Part shown: positions 48,101-58,600 of the stretch, one piece after another
Layout of the letters: each line of letters starts with the position of its first letter
Numbering within the stretch: position 1 is the first letter of the stretch
Source: Telmatactis stephensoni
Lineage: Eukaryota > Cnidaria > Anthozoa > Actiniaria > Isophelliidae
Length of the DNA: 64,000 nt
Assembly: GCA_029948255.1 (NCBI GenBank)
Contig: JALIZF010001940.1
Span: forward strand, 3,099,001-3,163,000
Reading direction: 5' to 3'
The notes under the pieces: model-generated
What the model was told of the DNA's origin: nothing
What the model saw: the letters and a program-made list of their open reading frames with translations, nothing else
Databases searched by the model: none
Program-made: the position numbers and the translations under genes

Positions 48101-48375
48101 TTCCCTATTCACCTTACTCACAATTCTTGTCCAAACAAATGGAAAAGAAAAGAATTCAAAATGATCAAAAAGACTTTCGTTTTGGCCCAAGAACGTTGAA
48201 GGTGGAGAACCTGGGTACGTTACCTGGTGAAGAAGACCTTAGGACAAATGTTCACCATGATGGAGAAGTCCTGGAATTACTGGAAAAGTTCCAAGAGGCA
48301 AACTTGGTGGCTAGTGGGAGGAGAGGCTTTGGTCAAAGCGAGAAACACGAGTGGAAACATACGACCCTTGTATGA
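37855..48375 (+). CDS. Uncharacterised EF-hand-like protein, probably ciliary (18 coding exons, 587 aa)
   Basis: I do not recognise the family. Exons: 37855-37907, 38091-38112, 38550-38624, 39078-39208, 39895-39997, 40390-40431, 40780-40847, 41121-41199, 41833-41904, 43037-43138, 43521-43583, 44038-44145, 44445-44496, 45264-45439, 45801-45857, 46210-46327, 47036-47064 and 47962-48375 (TGA). Phases close exactly to 588 codons. The N-terminus reads MHIKYPKQKGFFTWEELG. Residues about 98-165 look like a degenerate EF-hand pair (LREVRVAFQLYEHEDMMG ... LMLYEFLELLLL) whose loops lack the acidic calcium ligands. A Lys/Arg/Gln helix (KRKTDKYLQEKYPQQYQIIR) lies near 405-440. The acidic C-terminus is one 414-nt exon. 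Exon 17 is 29 or 26 nt through tandem CAGCAG acceptors. An X-box in the promoter suggests cilia or flagella. Alternatives are a scaffold protein or a diverged member of a known EF-hand ciliary family. Confidence 0.85.
38821..38979. repeat. Pure (TTCC)40 microsatellite
   Basis: About 159 bp of uninterrupted TTCC in intron 3 of the EF-hand-like gene. Its PSFL and EGRK open frames are artefacts. A mirrored (GGAA)n lies at 41040-41078 in intron 7. Confidence 0.97.
39645..39870. repeat. Degenerate TCAG/CAGT tetranucleotide repeat
   Basis: AGTCAGTCAG strings with variants in intron 4 of the EF-hand-like gene, ending 25 bp before the exon at 39895. Confidence 0.85.
41350..41715 (+). mobile_element. 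tRNA-derived SINE, near full length
   Basis: The head has an A-box-like TGGCTCAGTTGGTAGGGCG and B-box-like GGGTTCAAGTCCCGG, like a tRNA gene. A non-tRNA body of about 290 bp and a GCGCTATATAAATGC tail follow, then (ATTTC)n. The tRNA acceptor stem does not pair well, so this is a SINE, not a tRNA gene. It sits in an intron of the EF-hand-like gene. Confidence 0.8.
41975..42900. repeat. GTTGC-rich repeat, dispersed relatives of the satellite unit
   Basis: Several blocks of the TTGTTGTGCGCAACGT ... GTTGCACCGTG type (42035-42165, 42600-42690, 42720-42890). Similar blocks lie at 12615, 43715-43990, 51320-51455 and 53690-53760. They look like old single copies of the sequence amplified at 35.2 kb. 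Confidence 0.5.
42253..42441. mobile_element. MITE-like element with 50-bp inverted repeats
   Basis: Arms 42253-42302 and 42391-42441 are near-complements (CATTTGCATGATGGCGTCAT and CTACAACTACCAGA). The interior is 88 bp. It lies in intron 9 of the EF-hand-like gene. Confidence 0.8.
43715..43995. repeat. GTTGC-family repeat with a segment shared with 34.9 kb
   Basis: GTGTTGCAAGGCACCAAACC at about 43827-43848 is the reverse complement of a block at about 34883-34906. GTGTGTTCACCCCTGCAAC blocks repeat inside it in both orientations. It is intronic in the EF-hand-like gene. Confidence 0.55.
44790..45160. repeat. (TTGA)n / (ATTG)n microsatellite field
   Basis: TTGATTGATTGA repeats at 44801-44925 and 45068-45158 are separated by AT-rich DNA. 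They lie in intron 13 of the EF-hand-like gene. Confidence 0.9.
46380..46520. mobile_element. Copy of the CCAATCAG/TGACGTCA MITE family
   Basis: Contains CGCGAGCTCTAATTGG (reverse form of the motif array at 11.3-11.9 kb), GATGACGTCA and AATAGATTCCATTTTTCC, all present in that array. Confidence 0.5.
46646..46927. mobile_element. Element with inverted repeats of about 103 bp
   Basis: Arms 46646-46749 and 46825-46927 are near-exact reverse complements (AAGAGACCATAATA at both outer ends). The interior is about 75 bp. It is CpG-rich, lies in intron 16 of the EF-hand-like gene and ends about 110 bp before a 29-nt exon. Confidence 0.85.
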
Positions 48376-49106
48376 TTCGGGGCCTTGTTTCCGGGGACCT
48401 TTTCGACGCGCGCTTATGCACAGAGAAGTCGCGCCGTTTTGTGTCGTACCGTGTCTGAACGTTTTGATTGGACATTAAGACATCAACTTAGACCAATCAA
48501 AACGCCAAGACGTTTTTAGTCATATGAAGTTTTAGACTGATGACGGATTTTTTAAATCGGTCTTTTCATTCCTTTGTTGGGCTTCCTGTGGTGGTCGCGC
48601 GTACTTGGAAACACTTGGAACACCTGGAAACGTTACTGGTAGGTTAACGCGTTAGGGCATGTTTATAGAGTGATTATATTTAACCCGTGAAAAAATAGTA
48701 CGCATAACGGTTAGTAGTAGACTAAACCTGTTGTTTACTTGTGTTCTTTATCATCTAGTACTCAATACTGAGTCATCTTTTTTATATACACCTATTTCAA
48801 AAAAGGTTGTCGTATGAGAGCTCTCAATTGCAAGCATACGCGACTAAACTGAAAAGGAGTATGGGTAGTAGCAAAACTTGACTTACTTTTCCGCTTTGGT
48901 ATTGACTTTAGCATCAGTAAGTGAAGTTCTGCAGTGTATAAGGTCAGAGCAAGCTGAATTTGAGTAATCGTGTGGGATTTTTGTGGTTACGTTTTATAAC
49001 TTTAGTAATTTCTTTCCCATACTCCCTTTCTGGTGAGTCGCGTAGACTTGATAACGACAACGTTTGTTGAAATAGTTGTATATACGGGTTAATTCAAAAC
49101 CACTCT

Positions 49107-49525
49107 ATTAGCCACTTTCATACCGTGACGACTGGGAATGCGTCCCCTAAATTTTGATTAATGTCCCCACAAGAACTCACCTAAGAAACGGAAAGCCTAT
49201 CGAGCTTTGTAGAATCCCGGAAGTTTGGTGTTTCACTGGTTCAATTATTGGAACGCTTTACAGCCTGTTCTAATATGCGTAGGAATTACAAAGAAATGTA
49301 TGGTTGTAGGAAAAATATCGGACAATGTCCCCTAACCATTACATTTCTTTGTAAAATCTAGCAGTTTGAATGCCTGTAAATTCATTCAATATTGATCCGC
49401 TTAACACAAACTTCGGAATTTTTAAAGCTCGATGTGCTCTTTCTGGCACTATGTGAGTTTTTGTGTTGTCATCATCAAAGTTTAAGGGACTCGTACCCAG
49501 TCTTCACGGTATGAAAGTGGCTAAT
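49107..49525. mobile_element. Inverted-repeat element of about 420 bp
   Basis: Terminal arms 49107-49158 and 49474-49525 pair with few mismatches (ATTAGCCACTTTCATACCGT outermost). A second, internal pair is near 49287-49307 and 49337-49358 (TTACAAAGAAATGT). No transposase was found, so it would be non-autonomous. Confidence 0.8.
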
Positions 49526-49532
49526 GAAAACA

Positions 49533-49626
49533 AGTTGTTCCTGGTAACGAACCGGGATATCTCTTGTTTTCTTTTACCTGGAGGTACTTAAAACAAAAAG
49601 AGTTATTCTTGCTACCAGGAACAACT
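49533..49626. mobile_element. Short foldback abutting the previous element
   Basis: Arms AGTTGTTCCTGGTA (49533-49546) and its complement (49613-49626), with looser pairing inside. It begins 8 bp after the 49107-49525 element ends. Confidence 0.65.
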
Positions 49627-49748
49627 AGCCTTAATGTAAATATAGGACCATAGTAGATATTATACCAGGTTACAACTTTAAGTGTTGACAAAAATGCGTT
49701 AAAAATTGGCGTAGAGTAACATGGCGCGCGGGTACGTTCACATTCTTG

Positions 49749-49959
49749 CGTTACAAGCTACATGTCACGCTTGGCTGCAAGAAATCGATGGCAACATTGT
49801 AGTAAGTTTTTAAATAAAGCTTGTTCAAAAACCTACAGCGTGTTGCCGCAACAGTGTTTAGCGCAATATTGTTGCGGCAACATGTTGCACGTTTTTGAAC
49901 AAGCTTTAAAATCTTACTATTTGTCACATGTTGCAAGCGTGACATGCAGCTTGTAACGC
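49749..49959. mobile_element. MITE-like element, inverted repeats over most of its length
   Basis: GCGTTACAAGCT at 49749 pairs with its complement ending at 49959. Inside, AAAGCTTGTTCAAAAAC and TGTTGCCGCAACA pair with counterparts at 49850-49910. It is rich in GTTGC motifs. Confidence 0.75.
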
Positions 49960-50871
49960 AACATTATTGCACTGCTATTGTCCAAACATCACCTTGAGTT
50001 TGGTGTAATGCAATAGGTGGAAGTCTCCGGTGACCATGCTCAATTATGCATGACGTCATTCTTTACCCACTACTTCAGTACTAAAAGGAAGTTCCATTGG
50101 ATTGACAGTACACTTTTAGAACTTGATTTGGCTTCCAGCCCAAGGCTTTTGAAAGTGCGTGATTGAACTTTGGCGTCATTTGTCGCCGTTTTGAGAAGAT
50201 AAAAATAAAACGCAATGTGAAACTACTACCACAGGATATTCGCTTTTTCGAAAAATTGATAAAAGCACCGATTGTGGTATTCTATACTTTTGTGATATTC
50301 AAACGTCGTGCTCTATCAAAAAATCTGGGTTCTCATTGGCTCACCAGCGTGCGTTAATGGCCATTAACCCACGGTTTTTGCAGATTCTCCCAGCGAGCTA
50401 GGGACGCTACGCTGGCCGGAGAGAAAATCACTGACAGCTTTTCTTAAGTGACCTAACTCTCATAGTTTAGATTAACGCCTATTTTTATCAAATGGGGTTC
50501 TTTAGTTTATCATGTATGATAAGAAACCATAAAACCATACATCCGTACGAGCGGAGAGGTAGGGTTGCCGACAGCTATAAGATAAATTTAAGGTGGCCGG
50601 AACATTCAACTCTAATCTCTTTAAGTCCAAATAGCAATGTGGATTTTGGGCTTAAGACTTTTAAGTCTCTTGAAAGAAAAATAGATAAAAATTGTTTTTG
50701 ATAAGGAGCTGATTATAGAATGATTGCAGAAGACGCTTTGTTTTGCTGTTTGGCGAAACTACGATTTTTTTAATCAGTCCTATTTATCTCGGAGATTTTT
50801 ATTTATAAGCTCGCTTATTTTGTTGTTGGACCTGCGTCGAAGCTGAAGGCAGATTGGAAATTAGCCTTGGG

Positions 50872-51005
50872 TGTGTGTGTGGGGGGGGGGGGGAGTACTC
50901 CCTTACAAAAGTGCTAGGGGTGCTCGACGAGCCCTATGACCCTAAAAGGTCCGTCAAGCACCCTTACCACTTTTGTAAGCCGGGGAGTACCCGGCCCCCG
51001 GGATC
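50872..51005. repeat. G-run repeat with partial inverted ends
   Basis: A (GT)n and G-run (50870-50894) leads into GAGTACTCCCTTACAAAAGTG. The reverse form of that text lies at 50966-51000 with GGGGAGTACC. It resembles the head of the 13.86-kb repeat. Confidence 0.6.
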
Positions 51006-51075
51006 AGCCTATTACTAAGATTATGTCTATATTAATTCGAATATTTGAACACGATTTTTTCGTGCGATTTAGCCA

Positions 51076-51127
51076 GCGTTGCTGGCGGTCTGCGGTTTGG
51101 GGGCGAACCGCAGACCGTCAGCAACGC
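51076..51127. mobile_element. 22-bp hairpin
   Basis: Arms 51076-51097 and 51106-51127 are complementary with one mismatch around an 8-nt loop. It is GC-rich and lies in intergenic DNA. Confidence 0.75.
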
Positions 51128-51689
51128 AGGTTACCTGCGCTTAGGCCTTCCGTCCATTATTAAAACGGTTATTTTTCTCCAAGAAAAGATCTTTTTGCAT
51201 GGATAGCTTAACGCGGAAACGCACCGTAAAAAATATTCAAATTTTCGGATTTAGGCGTCATGACATAACGTTCGTTTTTCTGAAACGTATCTTGCCATGG
51301 CGATTAAGAAATTGCTCAAAGCTTTCAAGGTAGCAACGACGAAAAAAGTTGCTGCAATGGGTTTCTCGCAATTCTGTGCGATGCAGGGTATGTTGCACTC
51401 TGCATTAGTTTGCAACTCGAGTTGCAGAAAACAAATTGCACCGTGTAGCTGGCTGCTAGTGATTTTAGTGAGAGCGTAGCCTAAGCTTAAGGACGTATAT
51501 CTATCATAATTTGAGTTTACCACAGAACTGCGCTGGCGCAGCCGGTATATAGTTGACACTTAGATATTTATTGTGCACAGTATGTATACAATATGTACAC
51601 TAAGATATATCAATAAAACAGCACAATAGCAATAATGTACCTTATCATTTGCGTGATGTTATTTTCGTAGCTTACCGTGATTCTTCCCA

Positions 51690-52700
51690 GACACTCTCTA
51701 ACCAGCGCCCCCTAGCTAGAATAAGCGTCTTCTCGCAGACCAAAACGGTGCACGGAATAAGCGCGCGCCTCGATTAAGCACCTTTCCTCCGATAAGCACC
51801 CCAGGCTCCCTCCACATCAAAGCGAATAAGCGTCGCGCAGGACGCTTACTAAAAGAAATGAACTGCCTTATTTTTGATTTTTTTGATAGCTCAGATTTTA
51901 TTAGTCCGGAATGGTTGATGCTAAACACAGTACAGTTGACTCTGTCGTTAGCGACCATAAAAGTGGTCGCTTACGAGAACCCAACACAGGAAGCCCAAGC
52001 CATACGTAATATGAAATCCGGATAGATGTCAATGGAGAACGTGTTGTTTTATTATGGAGGCAAAAAATATCGATACCTTGGCTTCAGAAACAACAAAGGA
52101 CATGTACACTTGATTTTGACATCTTAGAAGCGATATAAAGTAGTTTTATAAAATCACTTGAAGTACACTGTTATACTGTTTGCTATAGTTGAAAACTTTG
52201 TCTAGTGTTACTAGAAATATATTACATGTATACAATCCGTGTTATTTTTACAAAAACATTCAACAGTTAATTGTGTTTATTGTAAGGATCTGTCATTATT
52301 ACTGACTCTGGGGTGGTCCCTTACAAGAGAGGAAAAACAACGAAAAATTCCAAAACTTGAACCCCAAAGGTGGTCGCGGTCACTTACGAGAGCGATGGCT
52401 TACGAGAGGGATTTATATAAAGTTTATATGGGAAACAAAACGGGAAATTGAAAGGATGGTCGCTTATGGGAGATGGTCGTTCAAAGGAGCGGAGAGGAAC
52501 AGGAGTCTAAATCTCCCTCCTCCCTACTTTTTGAGCCTATTTCTCCCTCCTCCCTACGTTTTTTCGGCCATTTCTCCTTCACTACATCTCATAATTGTTC
52601 TATTTCCTCCCTCCTCCAAAACCGATTTTTCTACCTCTTTTCTCCCTCCTCCCTACTTTTTGGGGGATATTTCTCCCTCCTCCCTAAACCGTTCCTCTCC
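51690..52700. repeat. Intergenic repeats (AATAAGCG, GGTCGCTTA, CTCCCTCCTCCCTAC)
   Basis: Recurring GAATAAGCG/CGATAAGCACC motifs at 51715-51850, GTGGTCGCTTACGAGA motifs at 51960-51985 and 52370-52490, and six TCTCCCTCCTCCCTAC-type blocks at 52510-52690. No coding signal is seen. The rest of 52700-55000 holds GA/GAAA tracts (54230-54300) and a short ATGA repeat (53970-54030). Confidence 0.55.
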
Positions 52701-55082
52701 GCTGTCAAAGAGAGTGAACTGTTTCTTGGTTTTCTGATTTAAAGCGGGACTGTGACTCAATAAATAGCTAGACACTGAATTTAGTTGAAATTTCGTTAAA
52801 TGATTCTTCAAGAGTCCAATGCTCACTAGTTAAAATCTTTTCTTGATATTCCGAAGGGAAGTACTATATTTTTATGAATCTTTAGAGGTGTCAGTGACGT
52901 CATTCACTCAACCCAAACCCAGTCAGCTCCATACATTGGGCAATAACATTTTATATCCCCACTCCCCCTTGTTTTCCAAAATAATCCCTTGGATTTCCAT
53001 GCATTTTAAGAATTTTAGACCCTACAGGATTTTCCAGTGGATTTTCAATGGACATTGAGGGACCCATGGATTTCCAGAGGGGTTTTAGTATATACCCTTA
53101 CTTCCTTGGAATTCCATGTGTCCTCGACAGGGGGAGTGCGGATAAAAAATGCAATAGCCCATCTCTTTTTATTTCATGATCGAAATATCTCTGCATGTTC
53201 TACAATGGAGAAAAGTGTCCAGAAAATCAATCTTAAGCACAAACAATTTAATAAAACTTCTTTATTCAAATGTTTAGACCGAAAGAAATATAACTGTTCA
53301 AGAAACTAAATTTTAAGAAATGTACATGAAGCGAAGTCGCAAGTTGAGTAGATGACCTCACTGACACCACTAATGATTCATTAAAATCTAATACTTCTCA
53401 TAGGAATTTTGAGAAAAATTAACCATTAATTTTTATGGCTCTTTGAGATTCTTTCAGTGAGGTCTCAGGTGAATTAAGTTTTGAGCGATTTTGACCACAG
53501 TCGACGTCCCGCTTAAATTTCTGACAGTCGGGCCCCTACGCGGGTTTTCTAGTTCTGTAGATAGATCTAGTAGAGTCACGACATTCGATTGATGGAGTTA
53601 ATGTTGCCACTCTTCTCTATACACTATATCTTCGAACTCCATTTTTCTTTATGTGTGACACTTAATTAAGGTTTGGGTTACTAAGACGCAACTTTTCTTG
53701 CTACGTTGATAATTGCGTGCAACAGATGCAAAAAAGTTCCATCGTGTGTTTGCATGTCGTAAATTCACATGTCAGTTTGAGGGGCGAATTCGAAACGGAA
53801 GGAGAAAACTGCGGGAGAAAGTGACCTGGCCAAAGTTAATGAGGTCAACTGATTGAAATGGAAACTAAAAAAGGATAAAGAATGAAGAATGAAAAACTAG
53901 GGGGAAAATCTCAATTTTAGGATAACATTCGGCCTGTTTATGAATAGTGGTGCTTTTCATTGTGAAACTTTCAATGAATGAATGAATGAACGAGTGAATG
54001 AATGAATGAGTGAATGAATGAATGAATATAAATAAATCACGCTGAATGAGTCACACTACTCAAATGTATCTTATCTGAAACCAACTGAACAAACAATGTT
54101 TATTTGGCACTTTATACTCTAAGTAAAATTCAAATATGTTAAATTGATCTAGTTTAAAGTTTATTTATTTACCGGCCCCACCCCCTCCCCGAACACCCCC
54201 GCCCCCACCCCAAACCCACACACACCAGAAAAAGAAAAGAAAAAGAAAGAAAGAAAGAATTCGAAAGAAAAGAAGAAAAAGAAAATAAGAAAGAAAGAAA
54301 CTAATTTGTATCTCGAAATCAGTCGAAATTTAAAATATACAACAATTATACTGCATACACAGTTCTGACCACAAGCCTAAAGACCTCGTCCCCTCCCCTT
54401 TTTCCGTCCTCCATTTTCCGTTCTAAAAGTAAATTGAGTTATCTCCAAAAACGTCTGATACCAGAAGCACTTTGGCCTCACATCAGTTGAAATCTCGTCT
54501 TATATTTAGCGGATAAATTTTTCCCCTACTTAAATCAGGAAGTTCTTGTGAATTAACGTCAAGGATTTTGGGAGTTACGGCGTATTTTGTTTAGTTATTA
54601 GACAAGGATTAGTACTATGACGGAAGTTCTTCAAGAGAATCTGTAGTTGATTGATGGCTTTAAAAAATGCCAGTCGTGTAACGAACAAAGATTTTTTTCC
54701 CTCTTCTTTGAAAATCTTTGATGAATATTTTTTAGCAGCAAAAGCTACTGCTCGTATTGGTTAACAAAAGACTGCATGATTGACATGAGAAACTGTCTAA
54801 AAACAATAGCTTTAGCTTTTTCATGCTTTCTTTTGTCTAAGTCGGCTCTTGATTGGCTGATGTTACGTCGTAAATTAGCGGTCACAATACCATCATTTTG
54901 ACGGCTTGCCAGTGATTTAATTATCCCTGAGTTCAAACTTCAAGAACGTGGTCTCGGATGAAAAAATATTTGATCTAAAAAAAACTTAAGTATTTTTTAC
55001 TTCAATTTTGTTAATGGTACGTGATTTGAAGACAGCACGTTTTTTTCCATACGTCAAATTTCCACCAATGATAATAAACTAG

Positions 55083-55115
55083 GTCACGTGCTATGATCTT
55101 GGGGACGTGATTGGC
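55083..55115 (+). promoter_or_regulatory. Candidate LRP5/6 promoter motifs
   Basis: CACGTG lies at about 55084-55089 and ATTGG (reverse CCAAT) at about 55109-55113, roughly 170-200 bp before the start codon. This is motif evidence only. Confidence 0.3.
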
Positions 55116-55285
55116 TAAGAGTGTTCGTGTCTCTACAATGGCTACTTCGTACGCCCGAGTGGGTACTGTGTTGTATGTGTGATTGTCTTGCAGAAAATTA
55201 TGGTGAAAATTTGGACGATTTCTTGATGTTGGATTGTCCATGAACGACTTTTCTAATGAACGAATTAGCGAAGGGTTGATTGAGG

Positions 55286-56901
55286 ATGCTTTCTAACGTG
55301 GTTCTGTTTCTGTGCTTGTTTTATTCACAGAGTTTCTCGTCAGGTAAGTCAAGACATTTTGTGGCATTACGCGGTTGTTGTCTTCGTTTTGGGTCGATAT
55401 TGCTTCTCTCACTGGACCAAATACACTCCTTTTCACTCTCTTGATCTCTTACTTGCGATCAAAAGAACTGTTTTGAACTTACTAAGCTCACATTTGTTCT
55501 ATCTACTTGCTATTTGTCGACCAGAAACCCCCCGTCGTCGCCAAAACATTGGAATAGACTGATCTATACTAGTTGTTGATCGAATCTATAGCATTCGATG
55601 TACTTGGCACAAAGATTGGGCATTTTAGCTCGACAAAGTTCACCAAAAACCAAACTTAGGGATTTATAGGTTGTCTAGAAGTAAAAGCTAGTTAATGTGG
55701 AGTTATTAACAGTTTATAATTGAAAGTCTAGGATAACTTTGATTTCAAATCTGTTTGAAAATATTTTGATAAACTGGAGCCTTTGGCACGTGGTAAAAGC
55801 GCTGACGATTTTAGCTTGTGTAACAAAATTATCCTGTATTTCTTATATGAAATATCCGTCAAACTTTGTCGCTTTTTGCAATGGATCTTTCTCGAGTATT
55901 TCAAAGTTATCCATTGGATGAAAAATGCTCAATTTTGACCCGTATAATGCTGAACTCAAAGCTACTTGCTAAATTGCTGGAATTTCCCGTTGTATACTTT
56001 TTGCGATTATGTTTTTGGGAGTCACTTGAAGTTATTTTAGAGAGCTTGCTTTCAAAACAAACGAGATTGTTTCTGCGGTCAACGAACTAGATTAATCAAC
56101 TTTTTTCACGTCAAATGCGATATTTGTTTACCTATAATTTAGCAAAGCTTTTGCAACAGTGCCCCAGAACTTGACCGGGTTAACATCAGTTTTGCTTGAC
56201 TTATTTTGTAGCATAATAATTTCCGATTTTGGAAGGAAATCAGATTACTATTAAACGAACAAAATTGTAAAACAGTTATCAGCAAAATAGGTGGATTTTT
56301 GGACGAGGTTGTTTGTTTTGTACCGAGTTTCGGCCGACTCGATGTACTATGAAACGAACAAGCTAGTAGTCTCCGTTGTTTTGACATAATGAATTTCATG
56401 CTGTTTTCGATCAATGGCGATAAGAAATGTGCATTTTTCCCCACTCAAAATAACTCATAAATGCAACAATCTAACTTTATTTCATTCTTCCACAGCATCT
56501 TCACCTCGACTTATTTACGCTAATCGAAAGGACATACGAATTCTCCGATACCAAAATCACGGATCGCCAAATGAAACAATTGTTGTGAATGGTTTAGAAG
56601 ATGCGATTGCATTGGACTTCGATTACGAGCAAAAATTGGTCTTTTGGACAGATGTTAGTGTGGAAAAAATAAGAAGTTGTGTGTTGGGAAAGAAGAACTC
56701 TGTCAGAGATGTTGTGTCTGTAGGATTGAAGCGTCCAGAAGGGCTAGCCGTGGATTGGAGTAGCAAAAAAATTTACTGGACAGACTCTGAGATTGAAACA
56801 AATCGAATCGAGGTTGCGAATTTCGATGGAACTTTTAGAAAAGTTCTATTCTGGCAAAATTTGGACCAACCAAGAGCCATAGCTGTAGACCCTATATCTG
56901 G
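55286..56901 (+). CDS. LRP6: LDL receptor-related protein 5/6, first two coding exons
   Basis: Wnt co-receptor at the plasma membrane. Exon 1 (55286-55343) encodes a signal peptide (MLSNVVLFLCLFYSQSFSS). A phase-1 donor GTAAGT follows. Exon 2 (56496-56901, phase 1 to 2) encodes the start of the first YWTD beta-propeller: PRLIYANRKDIRILRYQ, GLEDAIALDFDYEQKLVFWT, GLAVDWSSKKIYWTDSE, then NRIEVANFDGTFRKVLFWQ and LDQPRAIAVDP. The NRIEV-DG-RKVLFWQ-LDQPRAIA string is characteristic of LRP5/6 rather than LRP4 or LDLR. The gene runs off the window: no third exon appears in the next 7 kb. LRP5 and LRP6 are vertebrate duplicates, so this is the single pre-duplication type (Arrow-like). Confidence 0.9.
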
Positions 56902-58289
56902 GTAAGTATTCCTGAATCCATTGCACTAGAGTACCATCTAATCACAAAATCTATAAATGCTCTCAAATATTAGTAATTTCAACTCTTCGGGTAGAATTTC
57001 AAGGTTCTTACGTGAGATCGCAGTGGAATTTTGTTTGCGTGCTTCCTTTTTAAGGTTGCCCTCACAAACTTAATTATATCCTCGGTGCTTAAATATAAAG
57101 CGCAAAAGAGGCTTAGGAATGGAGTCATATTACTTGGATTATTATTATAAACGCCTTGGCGTTCTTTTAGAGTTGATTTACCATGGGAGTTCTATTAGAA
57201 CTCAAATAGAAAATGTGTTTTGCTCTGTGTTCTTGATAAGAGACTTATAGAATTCTCACGATGCAGAAGTAAATGTTCTCACTGATTGAGCCTAGTAATG
57301 TTGGGGTGCAATTAACACTTTATGACAGTTGAATGGAATCGTGTTGAGATTAACAATAGAAAATTCAAGGCTTGAGTCCAACCCTCTTTTGTACGTCCAT
57401 CTGCCTTCCTTAAAAAAATGAAAAATAATCTTAAATACTTCACCTACATCTACAAACTCCATTCTCCTCTACTGATCTCTGTAGATTCACCAAAGAATAG
57501 AATTCTGAATGATTTAGATGTTTTGTTTACGTATTGACTGAGAAAAACATTTAGTTGTAAATCCATTACCCAGGGCTAATAATGTGTTACTTTCATCTGA
57601 GAGGCAATACTGTTTGTAATGCTAAATTATTTACACAATAGAAACAGAGAATGGGCTTGTGTAATGGGTGATTAACAAATGAGAGGCTAATTAGTTTAGT
57701 GCCAAGACAGATTATAACAGTCGTCATTAACTAGAATTTAAAACTTAGCATACCCAAAATATAGTAGACATTATGTAAATGTAGATTATAGTAGCTTTCA
57801 ATAGACTATAGGCCTTATAGCTATATAATGGTCTGTTTTTTTGAGAATCTTTACAGATATAATGTCTTTAGGCAGGAAATATATTTAGAAATTTTCCTCT
57901 AAACTTTGTATAGGTGTTGGTATAGACCTTATAGCTTAATAATGGTCTGTCATTTGACTTATAGCCCTAACCAGTATATGCTTTAAAGCTATGTAATGGT
58001 CTATTAAACAGAATCATGACAAATATATAATCCGAAAATATATTGTGTAGTTCCAGAAAATATCCTTACCCCCATCACGGAAATGGGCCCCACTATCCTC
58101 TGGAACTTCCATTTTTCTTCCATACGAACTCTGTAATTTTGTTCTTTCTCTGACCCCCCTCCTCTCCAGAATAATTTTCAAAATCCCTTTGTAGTGAGGG
58201 TATGTATGTTTCCTAGAACTACACATTTACTATGGCCGTAGTCTTTTAAACTATATATCATCCAGTATATGCATTATTTAGCAATATAA

Positions 58290-58600
58290 GATATCTCTAT
58301 GTCTCTGTATTGTGATATAAAAATGATCAGAGAATGTATCTAGCACAAGAAAAAAATTATAAAAATAACTGTTTATTGAAGTGTCCAAAGCAAACTCAGG
58401 AATATAAAGCATAGCTATGTGTTTCTCTTGCTTTTTGAGCGCTCTATATCTTTTGAGTGTTTATATCACAGTATACAATATACATAAGCTATCACTTTGT
58501 ATTACTCTTCTAAAATGTTTTCAACATTTTAGTGAGTGCCAATATCTCTTAGTTCTCTGATATAAAATGGCAGCTAGCCAATCTGTGTGCATATAGTGAA
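58290..58600. mobile_element. CpG-decayed copy of the MITE at 8.9 kb
   Basis: Shares ATGTCTCTGTATTGTGATA, CTCTGATATAAA-ATGG and AGCCAATC with 8917-9050. Where the KIF18 copy has a CGCGCGCAT string, this copy has TGTGTGCAT. Confidence 0.6.

Noticed and set aside
55359..55562. 67-codon frame after the LRP5/6 signal-peptide exon
   Set aside because: It lies in intron 1. The phase-1 junction 55343 to 56496 gives the conserved propeller directly.
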